This document shows positions 1 through 6,049 of a stretch of DNA of 11,761 nucleotides, piece after piece (position 1 is the first letter of the stretch; each line of letters opens with the position of its first letter). Position numbers and translations under genes: made by a program. The notes beneath the pieces were generated by a model, which was given only the letters and a program-made list of their open reading frames with translations, did no database searches and had not been told where the DNA came from. Source of the DNA: Gammaproteobacteria bacterium (lineage in GTDB: Bacteria > Pseudomonadota > Gammaproteobacteria > Steroidobacterales > Steroidobacteraceae); assembly GCA_027451085.1 (NCBI GenBank), contig DAIDKA010000285.1, positions 1 through 11,761 of the forward strand, read 5' to 3'.

Positions 1-1446
1 GGCCTGGTCGAGGTTGGCGGTGGCAAGTTGCGACATGCGGGCGATCAGCACGGTTGCGGCATCGCCGTGATAGAGCACTTCCACATGGAAAGGGACCTTC
101 TTCCGGATGCCGGCACGGGCATCGATCCGCACGGCGGTTTCAGCCTGGGGCTGGGTCAGCGGCTTGGCCACGAGAGCCACGAGATCGCTGCCAGGTGCGG
201 TGAGCGGCAGCCCCCAGTGGAAATTCGGCACGGCAATGTCGCCGATCGCGCGGTCACCTGAGCGGGTACCGTCAAGCCAGTATTCATGACCGTCAATCCG
301 GGCCCGCACCAGCACATGGTTGAATACCAGCATCATCGGCAGGCGATCGCGCACGGCGTCCCCCGCGGCCAAATTCACTGCGACGGGAGTCGCCTCGATC
401 CTCAGGGCGTGCAGCAGTGCCAGCAGCAGAGCGGTCTTGGCCTTGCAGTCGCCGAACCTGCGCGACCAGGTATCATCCGCTGTGGCTGGCACCAGGCCGC
501 CGTCGTTCATACCCAGGAACACATACCGGACCTGGTCCTGCACCAGCCGCAGTGCCGCGGCGGCCTGAACCTTGGGATCGCCTGAGCCGGCACGGATGCG
601 GTCGATTTCAGCGTGCAGGGGGGAGTCCGGCTTCAGGACTTCCGATTTCGCATACAGCGGCGCAAACAGGGCGGAGACGTCGCGCCAGTTCCGGAACCGG
701 CTGAACTCGACCTCGTTGCCCATCAGATACCGTGGTGGCGCGAATTTGGGCATCACGGCGGGCTGGGCGTTTTGCAGCGTCAGGGACACAACCGTGCGGT
801 CCCCCTCGTGAGTTTCGACTAGCTTGCTGTAGGAGCCGCTGCCCTGCCAGTGGATGCCGGAGGCCGTTTGCCACTGCGCCCGCAGGTGCAGCAGGCCCAC
901 AGTGTTGGTCATCCAGTTGGGTTCCAGGATCTGGCTGTTGCCCTGAAGGACCGGGTCGTGCTGCTTCAGGGTGTAGGAAAAGTCCAGGATGTCGCCGACC
1001 CGAAGTCCTGCGGGCTGGATGACCGCGGTCAGGACCCCGTCCAGCATGGCGTATTCAAGGCGGCTCTCCCGGCGCAGCACCGTGAAGGTCTGCCCGGATT
1101 TCAGGACATCGATGGTCTGGCCGTCACGCAGGATCAGCAGCTTGTGAACCGTGATTTCCGATGTGTCGGGATTCCAGGGCAGCGAGAGGGTGCCCATCGC
1201 GGACAGTCCCTGTGGATTCTGGATGCGCACGGCGGTCTCCAGGTACTCCTGATCGCCGTCCGGCGTCAGGTTTAACTGGTGGTCGCTGAGCAACAGCTGC
1301 AGAGGGGCATCGCCCCCGCTTTCCGAAGCGGCTGGCGCGCTGATGGGACGCACCCAGTCCGGCGGCGGACCGTATTGCACCGTGCTGGCCGCAATCACGG
1401 CATTTCCCGCCCCAAGGGCGAGCGCGAAGAACGCCATCCTTAGCAT
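1..1446 (-). CDS. Exported DUF3857/transglutaminase-like protein, partial (C-terminus outside window)
   Basis: The frame is open for 482 codons from ATG 1446 to the left edge with no stop. The start is chosen because ggggagag lies 4 bases upstream; a second ATG nine bases further in is worse spaced. Residues 1-20 form a signal peptide (hydrophobic FFALALGAG, then AVIA/AST), so the protein should act in the periplasm or at the cell surface. Residues about 55-225 match the beta-rich DUF3857 domain (conserved-looking LEYAML and GDILDFSYT stretches). Residues about 275-395 match a transglutaminase/cysteine-protease-like core: Cys334 in RRFGDCKAKT, His377 in FNHVLV and Asp392 in YWLDGTR give a complete candidate Cys-His-Asp triad. 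Such proteins are usually 600 residues or more, so roughly a quarter to a third is missing. Substrate is unknown; peptide or protein cleavage or crosslinking is possible. It is transcribed away from the PRTase gene. Family assignment is firm, function is not. Confidence 0.88.
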   Translation of the reverse strand, partial: MLRMAFFALALGAGNAVIAASTVQYGPPPDWVRPISAPAASESGGDAPLQLLLSDHQLNLTPDGDQEYLETAVRIQNPQGLSAMGTLSLPWNPDTSEITVHKLLILRDGQTIDVLKSGQTFTVLRRESRLEYAMLDGVLTAVIQPAGLRVGDILDFSYTLKQHDPVLQGNSQILEPNWMTNTVGLLHLRAQWQTASGIHWQGSGSYSKLVETHEGDRTVVSLTLQNAQPAVMPKFAPPRYLMGNEVEFSRFRNWRDVSALFAPLYAKSEVLKPDSPLHAEIDRIRAGSGDPKVQAAAALRLVQDQVRYVFLGMNDGGLVPATADDTWSRRFGDCKAKTALLLALLHALRIEATPVAVNLAAGDAVRDRLPMMLVFNHVLVRARIDGHEYWLDGTRSGDRAIGDIAVPNFHWGLPLTAPGSDLVALVAKPLTQPQAETAVRIDARAGIRKKVPFHVEVLYHGDAATVLIARMSQLATANLDQA

Positions 1447-1691
1447 GAACTCTCCCCGCGCACGGTGTTGACTTGTTTTAAGCCCGCGCTGCAGGAATTC
1501 TAGCAAGGGACGGAGTAGGTGGGTACTGCAAGGCGCAAGAGCATGAGCGTGCGCGCGCTGATGGTCGCCGGACGGATGCGGGTGGGCCGGATAAAGGCCT
1601 GGTCGCCTGCGAATTACTGACGTATTCGTGCAATTAAGCGCGTGGCGGCGTCATATCCGCCATGGCGCTGGCACCATGGTCTGGACCTGAT

Positions 1692-1696
1692 GGAGG
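1692..1696 (+). promoter_or_regulatory. Shine-Dalgarno site fixing the PRTase start
   Basis: GGAGG lies 7 bases before ATG 1704. The longer reading from ATG 1662 has no comparable site, and its extra 14 residues look unlike the family N-terminus. This argues for a 224-residue product. Confidence 0.7.
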
Positions 1697-1703
1697 ACTG
1701 CCC

Positions 1704-2378
1704 ATGCTGCCCCGGTTTCCTGACCGGCTGCGTCCGATCGATGCGGCCTTGCTGTCTGATCACAGCCAGCTCACGTCGCAGGATGAATGCGACTTCCTGT
1801 GGGAATACGTGCCGCGCCGGCCGGCGGACTGGACCGCGGGCAACCAGTTCATCCGTGACCTGAAGCTCAAAGACTCGCAACTGGCGCACCAGCCGGCGCG
1901 GCTGCGTTACAAGCGCGCGGCGATCGCACATGCCGGCCGTGCACTGCGACGCCTGTTGCCGCAGGAGTGGCTGTCCCAGGCAACCTTTGTACCCATGCCG
2001 TGTTCCAAGACGCAAGGCGGCTGCGACCACGACGATCGCATGCTGCGGGTGCTGCGCTGCGCGTTCCGGGGGCGCGGCGCCGACATCCGTGAACTGCTGC
2101 GCATGGATTACAGTCTGTGCGCCGATCACGAAAGCCGGGCGCGATGCAGCGCCGCGCGCTTGCGGCGTGCACTGTGCGTGGGCAGTCCCGCGCGGAGCAT
2201 TGCCGGAGTGCGGGACACTGCAGTGGAGCCTGCCCCGCGGCCGCTCATCATCCTGGTGGACGACGTGCTCAACAGTGGCAAGCACTACCGGGTGGCCAGC
2301 CGCGTGCTGCAGGAGCGCTGGCCGGATCGGCAGGTGCGGGGTCTGTTCCTGGCGCGGTGCGTGCGTGCGAGGCGATGA
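1704..2378 (+). CDS. Orphan phosphoribosyltransferase-fold (ComF-like) protein
   Basis: 224 residues from ATG 1704. Near the C-terminus, residues 183-195 read ILVDDVLNSGKHY, the strand plus acidic pair plus loop that binds PRPP in type I phosphoribosyltransferases. Two loop positions depart from the usual pattern (N where S/T/A/V/D is expected, H where S/T/A/R is expected). Residues 97-103 (PMPCSKT) and 110-113 (DDRM) match the VPxPxSK...DDRM block that I recall in a widespread family of uncharacterised ComF-like proteins, which also end in a GLFLAR-like strand, as here. The N-terminal half (ECDFLWEY, then NQFIRDLK, then RYKRAAIAHA) fits the same family. It has no signal peptide or membrane segment and should be cytosolic. 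It is not a nucleotide-salvage enzyme with a known base, and its substrate and partners are unknown. It stands alone: divergent from the gene on its left, convergent with the DUF2130 gene. Its coding sequence contains one half of the two-part repeat at 2138-2170. Confidence 0.75.
   Translation: MLPRFPDRLRPIDAALLSDHSQLTSQDECDFLWEYVPRRPADWTAGNQFIRDLKLKDSQLAHQPARLRYKRAAIAHAGRALRRLLPQEWLSQATFVPMPCSKTQGGCDHDDRMLRVLRCAFRGRGADIRELLRMDYSLCADHESRARCSAARLRRALCVGSPARSIAGVRDTAVEPAPRPLIILVDDVLNSGKHYRVASRVLQERWPDRQVRGLFLARCVRARR
2138..2170 (+). repeat. Two-part repeat, block A, copy 1 (inside PRTase gene)
   Basis: A 33-base block that recurs at 5969-6001 with one difference (a2148 against g5979). It contains a perfect 6-base-pair hairpin, cgccgc / gcgctt / gcggcg, at 2150-2167. 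Here it is coding and encodes a normal-looking part of the PRTase (RCSAARLRR). Its right end overlaps the 8-base word gtgcactg (2167-2174). Confidence 0.8.
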
Positions 2379-2385
2379 CCAGCTT

Positions 2386-2437
2386 GTGCACTGGCGTGCC
2401 GGTCAGCTTGCGCCGTGATGGCTGAGCCGGCTCTCGC
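2386..2437 (+). repeat. Two-part repeat, block B, copy 1 (after PRTase gene)
   Basis: Aligned by hand without gaps, 42 of 52 bases match 5998-6049, the 3' end of the GntR gene. The block starts with gtgcactg (2386-2393), the same word that ends block A 219 bases upstream. Read on the minus strand in the GntR frame it gives SRLSHHGAS and then the TGA at the same position as in the GntR gene (SRPANHGTG, TGA). That looks like the relic of a second regulator tail. It lies 7 bases past the PRTase stop. Confidence 0.65.
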
Positions 2438-2575
2438 AATGCTCCACAATAACGCCATAGGGTTACCGCATTGATCCCGTTGTAGGCCGGGTACCTGGTA
2501 ATCTCACGGACGAAAAACAGAGGAAATACGCGGAATATCCTGCAGCTACGGGCCAAACAGCATCGTCAGATCGGC
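2438..2575. other. AT-richer gap between convergent PRTase and DUF2130 genes
   Basis: No gene and no convincing terminator hairpin seen. The stretch is visibly less GC-rich than its neighbours (for example cacaataacg and gacgaaaaac), as expected for non-coding or foreign DNA. Minus-strand reading continues from the PRTase gene's complement but resembles nothing I know. Confidence 0.4.
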
Positions 2576-3958
2576 TCAGGTCGGTGTCTGTGGTTCAAGC
2601 TCCAGCATGGGCAGATCCTGCTGCGCCAGCCCCTGGATCTCCCCGCCGATGGACAGGAGCTGCGATGCGCCGGCCTGCAGCTGCTTTTCCCGACGCGCCC
2701 AGCGCTGTTGAGTGGTGTTGCGTTCGGATTCGAGCTCCTCGCGCATTTTGGCGAAAGTCTCGTAAACCGCCTTGAGCTTCTGGGCAAACTGCGGGGAGGT
2801 CAGGTAGTCAAACAGCGCCTCCATCTTCTCGCCCTTGCCGGCGGACAGCAGTCGCTGCTTGTGCACCTCCAGCAAACCCGTCCGCAGCGCCTCGGCGACA
2901 TTGACCGCTGTGGTGGCCTGGGAGACCCACACGTCATCGTAGATTCCGAACAGCGCCCCGGGTGGCCAGTCCTTGGGCAGGGCGCCGGGCACGGTGACCA
3001 GGATGCCCACCGCAGCGCCCGCGGCGCGCATGTCCTCCTTGAGTTTCGGGATCCATTGGGCGCTCCAGTCCTTGGCGCGCTTGGTCTCCCAGAGGATGAG
3101 CCCGGCTTCCTGGCCGCCACGGGCGATCACCCGCTGCAGCACGTCTCCGCCGCGCTGACCCTTCTTCACCTCCTCGATGCGATCCATGTGAAAGGTGCGT
3201 CTGAGCGACTCCTCGATGGCGAGTTCAAGCACCTCTCCCTGCAGTTGCTGGGAGCCCTGCTCGGCTTTCTGCTGCGCCTCGGCAAGCTTGGAATTCACAT
3301 CATCAATGGTTTTGCGCAGTTCGGCCTCGGTGAGCGAAGCCTTCTCCCGCTCCTGCGCCCGGGCCCGGGACTCAATTTCGATCCGGGCGGCATCAAGCTT
3401 GCGGGCCAGTTCGATGTCCATGGCAGCGGCCCGATCCGCAAGAGCCGCCTTGTCCTTGCGCAGCTGCAACTCGGTGGCGCGCGACTCCGCCAGAGCCTTG
3501 TCCCGCTCCTGAAGTTGCTCGGCGAGCGCGCGCCGCTCTGCGGCCACCAGTTCCGCTGCCTTCTCGGCGGCGGCCTGGGCGATGCGGCTCTCCACAGATT
3601 TCTCGCGGGCGGCGATCTGAGCCTCGCGCTGCTGCAGCAGCTGATTGTGCGCCTGACTGTCCTCGAGCTGCTTGCGCATGACCTGCAGCTGCGCGTTGAA
3701 CGCTTCGGCCTCCAGCCGCCGGGTCTCGGCCAGTGCCCGGGCATGCGCGGCTTCGCGCTCCTGCGCGGCGTGCCGGGCCTCGCGTTGCTGGCGCTCGCGT
3801 TCCTGGGCACGGATCTCGGCCATCGCAGCGCTGCTGGCCGTCTCGACCGAGTCCAGTGCCTGGCGCGCAAAGCCATCCGACAGCGGGAAAGTGTGGTCAC
3901 ACCTGGGGCAGGTGATGGACGTGCCCGGATCCAGCAACAAGGGTGTGGGTTGTGCCAT
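2576..3958 (-). CDS. DUF2130 coiled-coil protein, possible nuclease domain
   Basis: 460 residues from ATG 3958, preceded by a weak agagaga site. Residues 17-20 are CPRC, half of a zinc-ribbon-like knuckle with no second CxxC visible. Residues about 37-245 are charged and rich in Ala, Glu, Gln and Arg: a long coiled coil broken into heptad stretches. Residues about 245-390 match DUF2130: AIEESLRRTF, then KKGQRGGDVLQ, then LILWETKRAKDW, then LFGIYDDVWV. A second short coiled coil covers about 392-432. The DUF2130 part holds Glu249/Glu250, Asp272 and Glu291-x-Lys293, the order and spacing of a PD-(D/E)XK nuclease core; this is my inference from the motif. There is no signal peptide, so it is probably cytosolic. 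It follows the Fic remnant by 8 bases and may once have been co-transcribed with it. Biological role unknown. Confidence 0.85.
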   Translation of the reverse strand: MAQPTPLLLDPGTSITCPRCDHTFPLSDGFARQALDSVETASSAAMAEIRAQERERQQREARHAAQEREAAHARALAETRRLEAEAFNAQLQVMRKQLEDSQAHNQLLQQREAQIAAREKSVESRIAQAAAEKAAELVAAERRALAEQLQERDKALAESRATELQLRKDKAALADRAAAMDIELARKLDAARIEIESRARAQEREKASLTEAELRKTIDDVNSKLAEAQQKAEQGSQQLQGEVLELAIEESLRRTFHMDRIEEVKKGQRGGDVLQRVIARGGQEAGLILWETKRAKDWSAQWIPKLKEDMRAAGAAVGILVTVPGALPKDWPPGALFGIYDDVWVSQATTAVNVAEALRTGLLEVHKQRLLSAGKGEKMEALFDYLTSPQFAQKLKAVYETFAKMREELESERNTTQQRWARREKQLQAGASQLLSIGGEIQGLAQQDLPMLELEPQTPT

Positions 3959-3966
3959 GTGTCTCT

Positions 3967-4203
3967 CTAGGGTCTTAGACCCGGGGCAGGTTCATGCTGC
4001 TGCGTCCCGGTATAGGGATCGGTCTGGATGCGGTGCAGATCGGTTTCCTGGCGCAGCTGCCGGATCCGCCCGCCAGCTTCGTAGTGGCGGTCGCGCTTCT
4101 CGCCGCAGGCGATCAGGAGTCCCGCGGCGGCCAGGGTGCCCAAGTCGCGGCTGGTCACCCCTTCGGTGACTTCCGCTGCCTTGCGATAGTCTGGCTCAGA
4201 GCG
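3967..4203 (-). pseudogene. C-terminal winged-helix remnant of a Fic-family protein
   Basis: An open stretch of 78 codons begins right after an in-frame TAG (4204-4206) and ends at TAG 3967-3969. It reads as a winged helix: SEPDYRKAAEV (helix 1), TSRDLGTLAAAGLL (recognition helix region), then a GEKRDRHYEAG wing, then RIRQLRQETDLHR. In Fic-family proteins this pattern (xYRxAAxV...SRDLxxLxxxGLLxxxGExRxRxY) closes the protein after the catalytic domain. The HPFxxGNGR motif and the rest of the Fic fold are absent; upstream sequence in all three frames shows nothing similar. The only start codon in the stretch, GTG 4158, would cut off helix 1 and has no good ribosome site, so a working 63-residue protein is unlikely. 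The gene ends 8 bases before the DUF2130 start. I first took ACGEKR for a lipobox but the wing reading fits better. Identification is from memory of the family. Confidence 0.55.
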
Positions 4204-4206
4204 CTA

Positions 4207-4385
4207 AAGACCGCTATAAAGTTGTTCCATGCGGCGCCCCCGTGGTCGGCGGGGCGTTGCCGCAGGGGCTTCAGGTCGTCCAGATCGTCACCGAGGCACC
4301 GAGCTGCGCCGACTCCTTCAGCGCCACGCCCGGCCGGGTTCGGCTATGCTGGCACATCGGAAATGAAGAGGCGGCTGTACGGGAG
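4207..4385. other. Gap between Fic remnant and amidase; weak promoter-like sites
   Basis: No gene seen. On the plus strand TATAAA at 4215-4220 is a good -10 box, but only a poor -35 (tggctc, 17 bases upstream) accompanies it. TATGCT at 4345-4350 is a second, better-placed -10 candidate without a clear -35. The amidase frame is open back to GTG 4242, but that extension lacks family resemblance and would bury the signal peptide, so I leave it out. A short inverted repeat, cgcccc / ggggcg, lies near 4235-4256. Confidence 0.3.
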
Positions 4386-4389
4386 ATGA
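4363..4389 (+). other. Possible 8-codon leader ORF overlapping the amidase start
   Basis: ATG 4363 opens MKRRLYGR, and its TGA (4387-4389) overlaps the amidase ATG (4386-4388) as ATGA. The amidase start has no well-spaced ribosome site (gggag touches the ATG directly), so ribosomes finishing this short frame could restart there. The site before ATG 4363 (cggaa) is itself weak. Speculative. Confidence 0.22.
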
Positions 4390-5963
4390 ACCGGCTCAGC
4401 AGGGCGGCGCTCAACTGTCTTTCAGTCCTGGTCGCGGCGACGGCGCCTGGCATGGGGCTGACGCAGCAGCCGGTAGCGCCACCGGCAGTACCCGCCGAGC
4501 CTTCCATCGTACAGCTGCAGCAGCTGTTCGTGGACCATGCCGGCATCGTGGGCGCTGTCGAGCGGCACTACGTGCAGCGGATCAACGACTTCGACGTCAA
4601 GGGTCCGGCGCTGCACGCGGTGATTGAACTCAATCCGGACGCGGGCGCCATTGCCGCCGCCCTGGACCCCAGGGGAGGCGGTGGTGCCGGCCGCGGCCCG
4701 CTGTTCGGTGTTCCTGTGCTCATCAAGGACAATATCGACACCGCTGACCGGATGCTGACCACCGCCGGATCCCTGGCGCTGGTGAAGTCGCGTCCGCCAC
4801 AGGACGCGTTCATCGTGGGCCGGCTGCGCCGGGCCGGGGCCGTGCTGCTTGGCAAGACCAATCTCTCGGAGTGGGCGAACTTCCGCTCCACGCGCTCCGT
4901 CTCGGGTTGGAGCGGCCGCGGCGGTCAGACCCGCAATCCCTACGACACCACGCGCAGTCCCTGTGGCTCGAGCTCCGGTTCCGGGGTTGCGGTGGCTGCG
5001 GACTTCGCCGCGGTGGCGGTGGGCACCGAGACGGACGGCTCGATCGTCTGTCCCTCCAGCGTCAATGGCATCGTGGGCATCAAGCCCACGGTGGGGCTCG
5101 TGTCGCGGTCGGGGATCATTCCGATTTCCGCCAGCCAGGACACGGCCGGGCCGATGGCTCGCAGCGTGGCTGATGCTGCGACACTGCTCACGGTGCTCGC
5201 TGGCTACGATCCGCAGGATCCGGCCACCGCGCCGCTCAAGGGCCATCCACCGCCGGACTACCGCAAGTTCCTCAATCCTGACATCAAGGGCATGCGCGTT
5301 GGTGTGTTGCGGCAATACATGGGTTTTCACGAGGGCGTCGACGCGGTCTTTGACCGTGCGTTGCAGACGTTGCGCGCCCGCGGTGTGATGATCGTGGATG
5401 TGGATATGAATCTGCCCAAGACCCTCGGTGATGACGAAAACACCGTGCTGCAGTATGAGTTCAAGGACGGTGTGAACCGGTACCTGGCGCGCCGTCCCTC
5501 GGGTCCCCACTCCCTCGCGGACCTCATCGCTTTCAACCAGGCGCATGCCGCGCGGGAGATGCCCTGGTTCCAGCAGGAGATCTTCGTGGCGTCTCAGGCG
5601 CGCGGACCGCTGACGGATGCCACCTACCTCAAGGCCCGCCAAAACACGCGCGATGTGGCTGCACGAGCCATCGACGCGGCGCTGAAATCCCATGCGCTCG
5701 ACGCGCTGGTGGCTCCCACCATGGGACCTGCGTCCGTGATCGACCTGGTGGATGGTGATCATTTCATCGGCGGGGACATCGCCACGCCGCCGGCCGTGGC
5801 GGGCTATCCGCACATCACGGTGCCCATGGGGCTGGTGCATGGCCTGCCGGTGGGACTGTCGTTCGTGGGCACGGCCTTCAGTGAAGGCACGCTGATCCAC
5901 CTGGCTTACGGCTTCGAGCAGGCCGCGCATGCGCGCCGGCCGCCGCCGTTGCCACCAGGGTGA
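4386..5963 (+). CDS. Exported amidase-signature enzyme, peptide-amidase-like
   Basis: 525 residues from ATG 4386. Residues 1-24 form a signal peptide (MNRLSR, then a hydrophobic stretch to APGMG), so the enzyme should be periplasmic or secreted. The amidase-signature triad is complete: Lys114 in VLIKDNID, Ser195 (the cis-Ser) in CGSSSGSG, and nucleophile Ser219 in TETDGSIVCPS, 24 residues apart as in characterised members. The fold's later landmarks follow: GIKPTVGLVSRSG, then QDTAGPMARSVADAA. TETDGSIVCPS and IIPIS resemble peptide amidase of Stenotrophomonas, which removes the C-terminal amide of peptides; substrate here is inferred only. Most family members in Asp-tRNA amidation (GatA) are cytosolic and read TDTGGSIR, so GatA is unlikely. 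The start has no well-spaced ribosome site. The gene converges on the GntR gene, with 51 bases between the stops, which hold repeat copy 2. Confidence 0.9.
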   Translation: MNRLSRAALNCLSVLVAATAPGMGLTQQPVAPPAVPAEPSIVQLQQLFVDHAGIVGAVERHYVQRINDFDVKGPALHAVIELNPDAGAIAAALDPRGGGGAGRGPLFGVPVLIKDNIDTADRMLTTAGSLALVKSRPPQDAFIVGRLRRAGAVLLGKTNLSEWANFRSTRSVSGWSGRGGQTRNPYDTTRSPCGSSSGSGVAVAADFAAVAVGTETDGSIVCPSSVNGIVGIKPTVGLVSRSGIIPISASQDTAGPMARSVADAATLLTVLAGYDPQDPATAPLKGHPPPDYRKFLNPDIKGMRVGVLRQYMGFHEGVDAVFDRALQTLRARGVMIVDVDMNLPKTLGDDENTVLQYEFKDGVNRYLARRPSGPHSLADLIAFNQAHAAREMPWFQQEIFVASQARGPLTDATYLKARQNTRDVAARAIDAALKSHALDALVAPTMGPASVIDLVDGDHFIGGDIATPPAVAGYPHITVPMGLVHGLPVGLSFVGTAFSEGTLIHLAYGFEQAAHARRPPPLPPG

Positions 5964-5968
5964 GACCC

Positions 5969-6049
5969 GGCGCGATGCGGCGCCGCGCGCTTGCGGCGTG
6001 CGCTGGTGTGCCGGTCAGCCTGTGCCGTGATTGGCGGGTCGGCTCGCGC
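5969..6049 (+). repeat. Two-part repeat, copy 2 (blocks A and B fused)
   Basis: Block A (5969-6001) matches 2138-2170 at 32 of 33 bases, and block B (5998-6049) matches 2386-2437 at 42 of 52. The blocks join at gtgcgctg (5998-6005), the counterpart of the gtgcactg word in both copy-1 blocks. Read in the PRTase frame, block A still encodes ARCGAARLRRAL, so it looks like a PRTase gene scrap. Block B includes the regulator's last 11 codons and its stop. The hairpin cgccgc / gcgctt / gcggcg at 5981-5998 lies between convergent genes, but no T-run follows it on either strand, so I do not call it a terminator. Confidence 0.75.

Noticed and set aside
1543..1620. 25-codon plus-strand frame MSVRALMVAG... 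before the PRTase gene
   Set aside because: Weak ribosome site, Arg-rich composition, no recognisable similarity.
1584..2495. REP-like words flanking the PRTase gene (gtgggccggata near 1584, gtaggccgggta near 2482)
   Set aside because: Only about 12 bases are shared and the rest of a REP element is missing; chance in GC-rich DNA is likely.
2708..3970. Plus-strand open frame (420 codons) opposite the DUF2130 gene
   Set aside because: Leu/Gly/Arg-biased complement of a coiled-coil gene, no domain seen.
3967..4158. Small lipoprotein (GTG start, apparent lipobox LIAC)
   Set aside because: The frame extends upstream without a better start, the n-region is weak, and the sequence fits a Fic winged helix, where the GEKR part is the wing.
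4422..5930. Minus-strand open frame (502 codons) opposite the amidase
   Set aside because: Rich in His, Arg and Gly with no domain; it is the complement of a clearly coding amidase frame.
5981..5998. Intrinsic terminator between amidase and GntR genes
   Set aside because: The 6-base-pair hairpin is real but lacks a T-run on either side, and the same hairpin occurs inside the PRTase coding sequence.
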